Origin: Arthrobacter zhangbolii
GTDB taxonomy: Bacteria > Actinomycetota > Actinomycetes > Actinomycetales > Micrococcaceae
Assembly (NCBI RefSeq): GCF_022869865.1
Contig: NZ_CP094984.1
Coordinates: forward strand, 2,728,001 to 2,792,000
Direction: 5' to 3'
DNA length: 64,000 nt
Shown here: in pieces, positions 28,978-44,164 of the stretch
Layout of the letters: every line of letters begins with the position of its first letter
How positions within the stretch are numbered: the stretch's first letter is position 1
Translations under genes and position numbers: made by a program
Notes under the pieces: model-generated
The model's database searches: none
Told to the model about the DNA's origin: nothing
The model's input: the letters and a program-made list of their open reading frames with translations, nothing else

Positions 28978-30177
28978 TCAGTTGGCGTTTTCGAGGACGA
29001 CGGCGAGGCCCTGCCCGACGCCGATGCAGATGGCTGCCACGCCCCAGCGCTCTCCGGAGTCCTGCAGGCGGCGGGCCAGCGTGCCCAGGATACGGGTACC
29101 GGAGGCACCCAGCGGGTGGCCGATTGCCACGGCCCCGCCCCACGCGTTGACGATGGCCGGGTCCACGTCCCAGGCGTCCAGGCAGGCCAGCGACTGGGCG
29201 GCGAAGGCTTCGTTCAGTTCCACTGCTCCAACCTCGCTCCAGCTGATGCCGGCACGCTTCAGGGCAAGGTTGGCCGCTTCCACGGGGGCATAGCCGAAGA
29301 ACTGCGGCTCATTGGCGGCGGCGCCGCGTCCGGCAATCCGTGCCAGCGGAGCCATGCCCAGGATGCCGGCGGCGTTCTCGCTGCCGAGCCAGGCTGCCGA
29401 AGCGCCGTCGTTCAGCGGTGAGGCGTTGCCTGCGGTCACGGTGCCGCCGGAGGCATCGTCGGAGGCGGGCCGGAAGACGGTGCGAAGGGTGGCCAGCTTT
29501 TCCACGGTGGAGCCTGCGCGGATGCTTTCGTCACGGTCCAGCTCCACGCCGTCCACGGCAACGGTGAGATCCGCATATTTACCCTCGTCCCAGGCCTTGG
29601 CAGCCAGGGCGTGGGAGGCAGCGGCGAACTCGTCCTGGCGCTCACGGCTGATACCGTGCTTCTCGCGCAGCTGCTCGGTGGCTTCACCGAGGGAGACGGT
29701 CCATTCCTTCGGCATGGCCGGATTGACCAGGCGCCAGCCCAGGGTGGTGGAGGCCAGGGTCTGGTCCCCTGCCGGGTAGGGCTTCTCATTTTTCGGCAGT
29801 ACCCAGGGGGCGCGGCTCATTGACTCGGCGCCGCCGATCAGCATCAGGTCGGCTTCGCCGGTGTTGATCTGGCGGGAGGCGATGAGTGCCGCGTCCAGGG
29901 AGGACCCGCAGAGCCGGTTCACCGTGGTGCCCGGAATCGAGGTGGGCAGACCGGCCAGCAGGGTGGCCATCCTGGCCACGTTGCGGTTTTCCTCGCCGGC
30001 TCCGTTGGCGTTGCCGAAAATCACCTCGTCGATGCGTGCCGGGTCCAGGCCGGGCGCGCGTGAGACGGACGCCTTGATGACCTGGGCGGCGAGGTCATCC
30101 GGGCGGACCCCGGCGAGGGCTCCGCCGAACTTCCCGAAGGGCGTACGGACTGCGTCGTAGATATAGGCCTGGTTCAC
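28978..30177 (-). CDS. pcaF: beta-ketoadipyl-CoA thiolase
   Basis: 399 residues, thiolase that splits beta-ketoadipyl-CoA into succinyl-CoA and acetyl-CoA. GTG start behind AAGGAG. Nucleophilic cysteine in TVNRLCGSSLDAAL (about residue 90), catalytic histidine in GGAVAIGHPLGASGTR, and second cysteine in AAICIGVGQG near the C-terminus. Operon position between pcaC and pcaI supports PcaF over a general acetyl-CoA acetyltransferase. Confidence 0.93.
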   Translation of the reverse strand: MNQAYIYDAVRTPFGKFGGALAGVRPDDLAAQVIKASVSRAPGLDPARIDEVIFGNANGAGEENRNVARMATLLAGLPTSIPGTTVNRLCGSSLDAALIASRQINTGEADLMLIGGAESMSRAPWVLPKNEKPYPAGDQTLASTTLGWRLVNPAMPKEWTVSLGEATEQLREKHGISRERQDEFAAASHALAAKAWDEGKYADLTVAVDGVELDRDESIRAGSTVEKLATLRTVFRPASDDASGGTVTAGNASPLNDGASAAWLGSENAAGILGMAPLARIAGRGAAANEPQFFGYAPVEAANLALKRAGISWSEVGAVELNEAFAAQSLACLDAWDVDPAIVNAWGGAVAIGHPLGASGTRILGTLARRLQDSGERWGVAAICIGVGQGLAVVLENAN

Positions 30178-30234
30178 CGGTGCTCCTTGAAACTCAAAAA
30201 GAAAAGTCGAATGGCTGGGAAGGTTCGGGGGCCG

Positions 30235-30639
30235 CTAGGCCGCGGAGTCAATCTCGCGGAAGACGCCCTGCGCCACCTTGAAGGCGGAGTTCGCGGCGGG
30301 AACCCCGCAGTAGATGGCAGACTGCAGGACAATTTCCTTGATCTCGTCCCGGCTCAGGCCGTTGCGCAGCGCCGCCCGCACATGCATGGCGAATTCCTCC
30401 ATGTGCCCGTGCGCAATCAGCGCCGTGAGCGTCACGGCGCTCCGCATGGTGCGGGGCAGGCCGGGGCGGGTCCAGATGGTTCCCCAGGCGTACTGGGTGA
30501 TCATGTCCTGGAAGTCGGTGGTGAACTCGTCCTTGCCGGCGTTGGCACGGTCCACATGCTCGGAGCCCAGGACCTCCCGGCGTACGGCCATACCCTCGTT
30601 GTACACGTCCTGCCGGCTCTTGTGTCCGTCTGCAATCAC
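30235..30639 (-). CDS. pcaC: 4-carboxymuconolactone decarboxylase
   Basis: 134 residues, CMD family. It decarboxylates gamma-carboxymuconolactone to beta-ketoadipate enol-lactone. GTG start four bases after the pcaD stop, preceded by GGAAGGGAAA. Conserved parts: YNEGMAVRREVLGSEHVDRA, WTRPGLPRTMRSAVTLTALI and EIKEIVLQSAIYCGVPAANS. Separate here, whereas it is fused to PcaD as PcaL in some Rhodococcus and Streptomyces. Confidence 0.93.
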   Translation of the reverse strand: MIADGHKSRQDVYNEGMAVRREVLGSEHVDRANAGKDEFTTDFQDMITQYAWGTIWTRPGLPRTMRSAVTLTALIAHGHMEEFAMHVRAALRNGLSRDEIKEIVLQSAIYCGVPAANSAFKVAQGVFREIDSAA

Positions 30640-30643
30640 GGTG

Positions 30644-31456
30644 TTATTTCCCTTCCGGATACTGGGTGCCAAAGAAATCCTTCAGCAGGTCGGCGGTCCG
30701 TCCCGGCTGCTCGACCGGGACCAGGTGGGCGGCGTCCTCAACGACGGCGGCCGTTCCGTTGGTAACCCGGTCCGCGATGAGCTCCGCGAACGACGGCGGG
30801 GTGACAACGTCCTGCGCACCGGCCACGGCAAGCACGGGGACGGTGATATCAGCGAGACGGCCGCGGACGTCGAAGCCGGCCAGCGCGGAACAGCAGAAGG
30901 CGTAGGAGAAGCGGTCCGCGTTCTGCAGGGAGTGCAGCAGTGCGGACGCCGCAGCGGGTTCGCGTTCCATAAATCCGGGGGCGAACCAGCGCTGGCCGGA
31001 GCCGACCACCTGGGTGGGGGTGCCCTGGACCCTGACGGTTTCGCCGCGCTCTGCCCAGCCGTCGGCGTCGCCGATTTTGGCTCCGGAGCACAGCACTGCC
31101 ACGGCCTGGAAGAGTTCGCCGTGGTCCAGCGCCAGCTGCAGCCCAACGGCACCGCCCAGCGAGACACCGGCGTAATAGACCGGTGCTTCAGGGGCAATAT
31201 CGCCTGCGTTCCGGGCCCCGTTGACCAGATTGGCGACGCCGGCGGCCAGGTCTTCCACGCTGAAGGCACCGGCGGCGGCGGGGCTGGCACCGTGGCCGGG
31301 CAGGTCCCAGCCGATGACGGTGAAGGTGTCCAGGGCAGCTGCCGTCCGGCTCCACAGCGGTGTCACTGCTGTTCCGAGCGACGGGCCGGCAACCAGGACG
31401 GGCGCTGCGGGACCGGCGTCGGAGAGGCGGGAGGCTTTGATGGCGGGAACACTCAT
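30644..31456 (-). CDS. pcaD: 3-oxoadipate enol-lactonase
   Basis: 270 residues, alpha/beta hydrolase. Nucleophile elbow GVSLGG (about residues 97-102), oxyanion region GPSLGTAVTPLW, acid in AGAQDVVTPPSF and histidine in EDAAHLVPVEQP. It hydrolyses the enol-lactone to beta-ketoadipate. Its ATG overlaps the pcaB stop by four bases. Confidence 0.93.
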   Translation of the reverse strand: MSVPAIKASRLSDAGPAAPVLVAGPSLGTAVTPLWSRTAAALDTFTVIGWDLPGHGASPAAAGAFSVEDLAAGVANLVNGARNAGDIAPEAPVYYAGVSLGGAVGLQLALDHGELFQAVAVLCSGAKIGDADGWAERGETVRVQGTPTQVVGSGQRWFAPGFMEREPAAASALLHSLQNADRFSYAFCCSALAGFDVRGRLADITVPVLAVAGAQDVVTPPSFAELIADRVTNGTAAVVEDAAHLVPVEQPGRTADLLKDFFGTQYPEGK

Positions 31457-32859
31457 GCTGAGGGCTTTCCGGGGTAGGCAGCCGTGATGCGCTCTATAAG
31501 TGCGGCGGCCTCCCCTACGTAGTTGACGGGGTCAAGGATGTCCGCGAGCCGGTCGTCGGAGAGGATGTCCTCCGGAACGGTGCTGCGCAGCACGGTTGCG
31601 AACGGCTCGCCGGTGGAGAGCGAGTGGGCGACGGCCTCGGATACCAGCTTCTTTCCGCGGCCGGCCACACCGTCGTCGAGCAGCGGGGCGACGACGGCCA
31701 TGATCTTCTCGCTGACCACCAGCGGGCCGGCTGCTGCCAGATTCCGTTCCAGTGCCCGGGTGTGAACCTGCAGGCCCGCGGCCAGCTCGGCGAGTTTGGC
31801 GGCTGCTCCCCCGGCCAGGCGGAGCAGGGAGCGCAGGGCCTGCCATTCAACGTGCCAGGATCCGCTGGGACGCTCGTCGTCCGCCGCTGCGGCGGCAGCC
31901 TGCAGCTGCACGCCGTGGCCGGGTGCGGCAAGGGCTGCGCTGCGGATCAGTACGGACAGCACCGGATTCTGCTTCTGCGGCATGGCGGAGGAACCGCCGC
32001 GGCCGGCGGCCCGCGGTTCGGACACCTCGCCGATCTCCGGCCGGCTCAGCAGCAGCACGTCGTTGGCCATTTTGCCTGCCGCTGCGGTGAAATCCTGCAG
32101 GGCAGCTCCGAGGCCGGTGACGGGCAGCCGGTTGGTCTGCCACGGTGCTACCGGCTCCGCCAGTCCCAGGGCAACGGCAAGGCGTGAGGTCAGGTCAAAG
32201 GGTCCGTCAGTGCCGCTGTGCGCCGCGGTCGCGGTGGTCAGCGCGGCCATGGTTCCGGATGCCCCGCCCCACTGCAGGGGCAGCCCGAGGGCGGCGGTGC
32301 GCAGCCCTTCGGCAGCCTGACCGACACCGTGCAGCCACTGCGCTGCGCGCAGCCCGAAGGTGGAGGGCAGGGAGTGCTGGGTCAGGGTCCGGGCAACACA
32401 CAGGGTCCGGGCATGGCGCCGGGCAAGGTCTCCCAGTGCCGTGACGGCCCGGTCTGCGTCCGAGAGGATGGCCTCCAGCGCCCGGCGGGCCAGGAGCATC
32501 AGGGCGGTGTCCATGATGTCCTGGCTGGTGGCGCCACGGTGGATCGCGCCCGCAGCCGCCGGGGATTGGGCCTGTGCCAGCTTCCGCAGGTCCGCGAGCA
32601 GGGGGATGACCGGGTTACCGCCGCCCTGTGCCCGTTCCGCCAGGGACGCGGCGTCATACAGGGAGGCGTCGCTGACGGCCGCCACGGCAGCGGGCGCTTC
32701 AGGGTCGGCCAGCCCGGCGTCCGCCAGCACCCGCACCCAGGCCAGCTCCACGTCCAGCAGGGCCTGGAGCAGCGCCGTGTCCCCCGTCAGCGCGGCCACC
32801 CGGGTACCGGCCCATGCCGGTGCGAGCAGGCCGTAGTCGGCGCTCTCCGCTGCACCCAT
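31453..32859 (-). CDS. pcaB: 3-carboxy-cis,cis-muconate cycloisomerase
   Basis: 468 residues, fumarase/aspartase superfamily. The signature GRGGSSAMPQKQNPVLS carries the catalytic serine loop, and GATSQDIMDTAL and TLTQHSLPSTFGL are also conserved. It converts 3-carboxymuconate to gamma-carboxymuconolactone. ATG two bases after the pcaG stop. Confidence 0.94.
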   Translation of the reverse strand: MGAAESADYGLLAPAWAGTRVAALTGDTALLQALLDVELAWVRVLADAGLADPEAPAAVAAVSDASLYDAASLAERAQGGGNPVIPLLADLRKLAQAQSPAAAGAIHRGATSQDIMDTALMLLARRALEAILSDADRAVTALGDLARRHARTLCVARTLTQHSLPSTFGLRAAQWLHGVGQAAEGLRTAALGLPLQWGGASGTMAALTTATAAHSGTDGPFDLTSRLAVALGLAEPVAPWQTNRLPVTGLGAALQDFTAAAGKMANDVLLLSRPEIGEVSEPRAAGRGGSSAMPQKQNPVLSVLIRSAALAAPGHGVQLQAAAAAADDERPSGSWHVEWQALRSLLRLAGGAAAKLAELAAGLQVHTRALERNLAAAGPLVVSEKIMAVVAPLLDDGVAGRGKKLVSEAVAHSLSTGEPFATVLRSTVPEDILSDDRLADILDPVNYVGEAAALIERITAAYPGKPSA

Positions 32860-32861
32860 GC

Positions 32862-33428
32862 CTAGGCTCCCGGGTAGGTGAGGAAAACTGTTTCGTTCTC
32901 CCCCTGCAGCGAGATGTTCCAGCGCAGTCCGCCGTCGGCCTCGCGCGTGGCAATGAGGGTGCGCCTCCGCTCCTCGGGGAGCGAGGAGAGCAGGGCGTCG
33001 CGTGCCAGCGCTTCCTCGTCATCGGGCAGGTACATGCGGGTATGCAGCTTATTCAGCAGGCCGCGGGCGAAGATCACGAAGGAGATGAAGGGCGCTGAAC
33101 CTGCTTCGGTGGGGCCGGGGTTTACCGTGGTGAACGTGTAGTTTCCCGTGTTGTCCACGGCTGTGCGGCCCCAGCCGGTGAAGGTGTAGCCGTCCCGGAC
33201 CAGCGAGCCGGTCTGCTGCGGGATGTTGCCCTCAGCGTCGGCCTGCCAGATTTCGAGCAGGGCATCGGGGATGGTTTCCCCGGCGCCGTCCGTGACCGTT
33301 CCCTGCAGCCGGATGCTGCCGGGCAGTCCCGGCGCAAGGAGCTGGTTGTCCTTCTCGAAGGGAAGCGCGTATCCGTAGAACGGGCCGATGGTCTGCCCGG
33401 GTGTGGCGGTAAGTTTCTGCTCGCTCAT
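32862..33428 (-). CDS. pcaG: protocatechuate 3,4-dioxygenase alpha subunit
   Basis: 188 residues, intradiol dioxygenase fold. Starts with TPGQTIGPFYGYALPFEKDN and includes GTVTDGAGETIPDALLEIWQ. The alpha subunit does not carry the full iron-ligand set but shapes the active site. Its ATG directly follows the pcaH stop. It forms the (alpha-beta)n enzyme with PcaH. Confidence 0.94.
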   Translation of the reverse strand: MSEQKLTATPGQTIGPFYGYALPFEKDNQLLAPGLPGSIRLQGTVTDGAGETIPDALLEIWQADAEGNIPQQTGSLVRDGYTFTGWGRTAVDNTGNYTFTTVNPGPTEAGSAPFISFVIFARGLLNKLHTRMYLPDDEEALARDALLSSLPEERRRTLIATREADGGLRWNISLQGENETVFLTYPGA

Positions 33429-34253
33429 TTACTCTGCGTCCTCGTCTTCCATCCAGGTGCGGTTGCTGCCGGTGAGCACAATGTCCCAGTTGTAGCCGGT
33501 GGCCCACTCATGCGATGTCAGGTTGTGGTCATACGTGGCCACGAGGCGGTCGCGTGCCTTCTGATCGGTAATCGACTGGTAGATCGGGTCCAGCGCGAAC
33601 AGCGGATCGCCGGGGAAATACATCTGGGTGATCATGCGCTGGGTGAAGTCGGTGCCGAACAGGGAGAAATGGATGTGGGCCGGGCGCCAGGCGTTGAAGT
33701 GGTTCTTCCAAGGGTAGGGCCCGGGCTTGATGGTGGTGAACTCGTAGTAGCCGTCGTCGGTGGTGATGCAGCGGCCGACGCCGGTGAAGTTCGGGTCCAG
33801 CGGAGCCGGATGCTGGTCCCGCTTGTGGATGTAGCGGCCGGCCGAGTTGGCCTGCCAGATTTCCACCAGCTGGTTGCGCACGGGCCGTCCGTCGCCGTCG
33901 AGGATCCGGCCGCGGACAATGATGCGCTCCCCCAGGGGCTCACCGTTGTGCTGGATGGTCAGATCGCTCTCCAGGGCGTGCACGTCCTGGTGTCCGAACG
34001 CCGGTGACCACAGTTCGATTGTCTCGGGGTCAACGTGGTGCGGATCCTTGGTGGGGTGGCGCAGGATGGAGCTGCGGTAGGGAGGGAAGTCGATGCGGGG
34101 CTGGCTTTCCGGGGCGGCGCCGTCATGTACGGACTTGTCATACGCCGCGTGGACCGAGGCAATCTCCGCCGAAATCTGGTCCTGCGACGCCTGCGCCGCA
34201 TCCAGTTTCTCGACGACATGGCTGTTCTGGAAAAGATCCTTTTCCATTTCCAT
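33429..34253 (-). CDS. pcaH: protocatechuate 3,4-dioxygenase beta subunit
   Basis: 274 residues, the Fe(III)-binding subunit that cleaves protocatechuate between its hydroxyls. The 2-Tyr/2-His set is visible: tyrosine in SAGRYIHKRDQ, tyrosine in KPGPYPWKNHF, and two histidines in WRPAHIHFSLFG. Also present is GRILDGDGRPVRNQLVEIWQ. Start set at the ATG behind AAAGGA (MEMEKDLFQNSHV). An in-frame ATG six bases on is an alternative. First gene of the pca operon. Confidence 0.95.
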   Translation of the reverse strand: MEMEKDLFQNSHVVEKLDAAQASQDQISAEIASVHAAYDKSVHDGAAPESQPRIDFPPYRSSILRHPTKDPHHVDPETIELWSPAFGHQDVHALESDLTIQHNGEPLGERIIVRGRILDGDGRPVRNQLVEIWQANSAGRYIHKRDQHPAPLDPNFTGVGRCITTDDGYYEFTTIKPGPYPWKNHFNAWRPAHIHFSLFGTDFTQRMITQMYFPGDPLFALDPIYQSITDQKARDRLVATYDHNLTSHEWATGYNWDIVLTGSNRTWMEDEDAE

Positions 34254-34299
34254 GGTTTTTCCTTTCGACTTCGAGCGCATCCTTGCACTCCGGCTATCC

Positions 34300-34341
34300 A
34301 ACAAGCGTCCGCGTGGTCGAGACCACACTACACCGCTTGTT
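34300..34341. promoter_or_regulatory. nested inverted repeats over the pca promoter
   Basis: Outer arms AACAAGCG (34300-34307) and CGCTTGTT (34334-34341) are a perfect match. They enclose GTGGTC-GA-GACCAC (34313-34326), also perfect. The inner palindrome overlaps the predicted -10 and start of transcription, the position of a repressor site or a 5' UTR stem. Confidence 0.55.
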
Positions 34342-34354
34342 CATCTTGTGTACA
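34325..34354 (-). promoter_or_regulatory. candidate pcaH promoter
   Basis: Minus strand: TGTACA (34349-34354), 18-base spacer, TAGTGT (34325-34330). Transcription would start near 34318, about 65 bases before the pcaH ATG. The placement next to the GTTCG palindrome supports it. Confidence 0.45.
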
Positions 34355-34357
34355 GGT

Positions 34358-34372
34358 GTTCGTCATACGAAC
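34358..34372. promoter_or_regulatory. PcaR/PobR-type operator
   Basis: Perfect palindrome GTTCGTCATACGAAC: six-base arms, three-base centre. It resembles the published PcaR/PcaU site GTTCGATAATCGCAC (quoted from memory). It ends four bases upstream of the predicted -35 of the pca promoter, the typical place for an IclR-family activator of pca genes. Confidence 0.65.
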
Positions 34373-34376
34373 GAAA

Positions 34377-35573
34377 TTAGGCGTTGGGCCACCCGGTGTA
34401 GGCCTCGGCCAGGTATGCGCTGCCATGCCGGGAGGCGACGACGCCGCTGAGCTCGCCCAGCGCACGCTTGCGTTCAAAGGGGCTGGCGTCTTCGCGGGTG
34501 TGCAGCATGGAAGTCATCCAGTAGGAGAAGTTCTGCGCCCGCCAGACCCGCTTTAGTGCCTTGTCGCTGTAGCCTTCCAGCAGTTCGGGCGACTTGGTGG
34601 CGTAGAAGGAGTCAATGGCTTCGAACAGTACCTGCACATCGGCCAGGGCCAGGTTCAGCCCCTTGGCTCCGGTGGGCGGAACCGTATGTCCGGCGTCGCC
34701 GGCAAGGAAGAGGTTGCCGTAGCGCAGCGGCTCGCACACGTAGCTGCGGAACTTCAGGACGGTTTTTTCGAAGATGGGTCCGCGCTTCAGTTCCAGGCCG
34801 TCGGGCCCGTCCACCCGGGCCTGCAGCTCATCCCAGATCCGGTCTTCGCTCCAGGCGTCCGGGTCTTCATTCGGATCGGACTGGAAATACATCCGCTGGA
34901 CCGTTTCGCTGCGCTGGCTGATCAGGGCAAACCCGCGGTCGGAATTGGCATAGATGAGTTCCGGCGCGCTGGGGGCGGCCTCGGTGAGGATGCCGAACCA
35001 GGCAAAGGGGTATTCGATGAAGTTATCCGTGCGGGCGTCCTTGGGGATGGAGCGCTTGCAGATGCCGGCGGAGCCGTCGGAGCCTACCAGCAGCTCGCAG
35101 TGGATCTCGAACTCCGTACCCTCAGCGTCCGTGAAGAGAATCTTCGGGGTGTCAGTGGTGAGGTCGGTGACGGAGGTGTCGCTGACGCCGTAGCGTACGT
35201 CACCGCCGTCGCGCTCCCGGGCCGCGGCCAGGTCGGTGAACACTTCATTCTGCGGGTACAGCCAGACCGATTCCCCGACCAGGTCCTGGAAGTCGATCCG
35301 GTGGCTTACGCCGCCAAAGCGAAGATCGATTCCGTCATGCCGGTATCCGTCCGTAAGCACCCGGTCGCTGACTCCGGTCTCGGTGAGCATACGCACGCTG
35401 CCGTGCTCCAGGATGCCTGCGCGATGGGTGGTGCGGATGGTTTCGTGGTCCCGCTTTTCCACCACGATGTTCTCGATCCCGGATTTCGAGAGCAGATGGG
35501 AGAGCATCAGGCCTGCCGGGCCGCCTCCTACAATGCCGACCTGCGTCTTGATAACCGTGCGCTGTGCGCCCAT
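34377..35573 (-). CDS. pobA: 4-hydroxybenzoate 3-monooxygenase
   Basis: 398 residues, FAD aromatic hydroxylase making protocatechuate from 4-hydroxybenzoate. FAD motif GIVGGGPAGLMLSHLL at the N-terminus, second FAD motif LFLAGDAGHTVPPTGAKGLN, and the PobA-like TTHRAGILEHGSVRMLTETG. Start set at the ATG behind AGGGAG; the upstream extension of the frame has no similarity. It lies directly upstream of the pca operon on the same strand and supplies its substrate. Confidence 0.94.
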   Translation of the reverse strand: MGAQRTVIKTQVGIVGGGPAGLMLSHLLSKSGIENIVVEKRDHETIRTTHRAGILEHGSVRMLTETGVSDRVLTDGYRHDGIDLRFGGVSHRIDFQDLVGESVWLYPQNEVFTDLAAARERDGGDVRYGVSDTSVTDLTTDTPKILFTDAEGTEFEIHCELLVGSDGSAGICKRSIPKDARTDNFIEYPFAWFGILTEAAPSAPELIYANSDRGFALISQRSETVQRMYFQSDPNEDPDAWSEDRIWDELQARVDGPDGLELKRGPIFEKTVLKFRSYVCEPLRYGNLFLAGDAGHTVPPTGAKGLNLALADVQVLFEAIDSFYATKSPELLEGYSDKALKRVWRAQNFSYWMTSMLHTREDASPFERKRALGELSGVVASRHGSAYLAEAYTGWPNA

Positions 35574-35650
35574 CTGGTACTCCCTTTGGAAAATCTGTTG
35601 CGGTTCCTGGTCTCCAGTGTGACTGCGCGCACAACGTGTTACCCAGAGGG

Positions 35651-35667
35651 TTCCCATTCAATGGGAA
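35651..35667. promoter_or_regulatory. palindromic operator upstream of pobA
   Basis: TTCCCATTCAATGGGAA, eight-base arms around one base, is perfect. It lies 78 bases before the pobA ATG and 42 bases after the stop of the second IclR gene. A GGTTCCCA half-site repeats close by at about 35677-35684. Likely the binding site of the adjacent IclR regulator. Confidence 0.6.
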
Positions 35668-35708
35668 TCCCGGTCCGGTTCCCACCTTCATCAACCGGCT
35701 GCCGCGGG

Positions 35709-36476
35709 TTATCGGCCGTAATGCGGCCCGGCGGCGTCCGCCCGCACCCCCAGCCCGCGCGAGATACCCCGCGCCGCGGTCATCAGTGCGGGCACGGTGG
35801 CTGAGATGTTCTCCTCCCCCGTCGGCACCACCACGCCGATTGCAGCCACCGCCGTTCCTCCGGCTCCGAACACGGGCACGGCTATCCCGGTGGTCTCGGG
35901 CACGACGGCGCCGGGCAGGCTGGCGCTGCCCTGCAGCCGCATCTGGGCCCACGTCGCCCGCAGGCCCCGCACCTCGTCCGGTTCCAGGTTTCGCTTCGAC
36001 AGATATGCCTCCTGCTGGTGCCTGGGAGCGTGGGCCATCATGACCATCCCGGAGGAGGAGACATGCACCGGCAGGCGTCCCGCTACCTGCGCGTGGTTGA
36101 GCACGGAACCGTGGCTGGACAGCCGCTCGATGAACAGCACCTCGTCCTGGCTGAGGATGGACAGCTGGGTGTGCTGCCGGACCACGGCCTGAATGTCCTC
36201 CATAAAGGGCATGGCTATCTGTTTGAGGCCAAGGGCGGCGGAACTGCGGTTGGCCAGTTCCCACAGCCGCAGGCCCAGGCGGACACTGCCGCCGGATTCC
36301 TTCTGCAGGAAACCGTGACCCATCAGGTCATTGACAATCCGGTGAGTGGTGGACAGCGGCAGCCCGGTGCGGCGTGCCAGCGTGGCCACGGACATGCTCG
36401 GGCGGGTTCCGTCGAAGGCACCGATAATCCGCACAATCCGGTCCGTCATGGACTCGCCCGTTGGAGAATTCGCCAT
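35709..36476 (-). CDS. IclR-family regulator, probably of pobA
   Basis: 255 residues. Winged-helix DNA-binding domain about residues 10-65 (VATLARRTGLPLSTTHRIVN), then an IclR effector domain (QLSILSQDEVLFIERLSSHG, GIAVPVFGAGGTAVAAIGVV). Same strand and 135 bases upstream of pobA, with a strong palindrome between. It differs clearly from the other IclR gene at the end of the pca operon, so the two probably control pob and pca separately. Specific effector unknown. Confidence 0.8.
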   Translation of the reverse strand: MANSPTGESMTDRIVRIIGAFDGTRPSMSVATLARRTGLPLSTTHRIVNDLMGHGFLQKESGGSVRLGLRLWELANRSSAALGLKQIAMPFMEDIQAVVRQHTQLSILSQDEVLFIERLSSHGSVLNHAQVAGRLPVHVSSSGMVMMAHAPRHQQEAYLSKRNLEPDEVRGLRATWAQMRLQGSASLPGAVVPETTGIAVPVFGAGGTAVAAIGVVVPTGEENISATVPALMTAARGISRGLGVRADAAGPHYGR

Positions 36477-36526
36477 GACATTCAGTCTGGCACAGCGCTG
36501 CCGGCCGCCGGGGAGCGGTTAAACGC

Positions 36527-36562
36527 GGAAGGTCCCGCACCCTGGTGGGTACGGGACCTTCC
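36527..36562 (-). terminator. rpoC terminator
   Basis: Perfect 11-bp stem GGAAGGTCCCG / CGGGACCTTCC with a 14-base loop, 17 bases after the rpoC stop. It is followed on the minus strand by GCGTTTAACC, a short T-rich tail identical to the one after the tuf terminator. Confidence 0.75.
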
Positions 36563-36578
36563 TCTGCTTGCGCTTTCC

Positions 36579-40469
<3,891 letters not shown>

Positions 40470-40663
40470 GGGTCCCTGTTCTCTCTTGTTCTCTAAATCT
40501 GAATGTCTCGGGGTACGGAAAGAGCTCTAGGTGACCATCCCACTGGCGCCAGGCGGTCCGGGTTAGGCGGCTTTAATATTCCGTTGCGAGCTCTGCGAGC
40601 CGCGGAATTTCATTGCCGCCGTTCCGGACCGTCCCGGCGCCAGCCGGGACGGTGCAACTGCTG
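40470..40663 (-). other. rpoB-rpoC intergenic region with hairpin
   Basis: No gene. A perfect 10-bp stem CCGTCCCGGC-GCCA-GCCGGGACGG at 40629-40652 lies 11 bases after the rpoB stop, without a T run. A second AT-richer stretch (TTTAATATT near 40571) could hold a weak promoter. The hairpin may adjust rpoB:rpoC stoichiometry or be an RNA processing site. Confidence 0.45.

Positions 40664-44164
<3,501 letters not shown>

Noticed and set aside
34713-35573. pobA as a general salicylate or phenol hydroxylase
   Set aside because: Motifs and the immediate link to protocatechuate genes fit 4-hydroxybenzoate 3-monooxygenase better.
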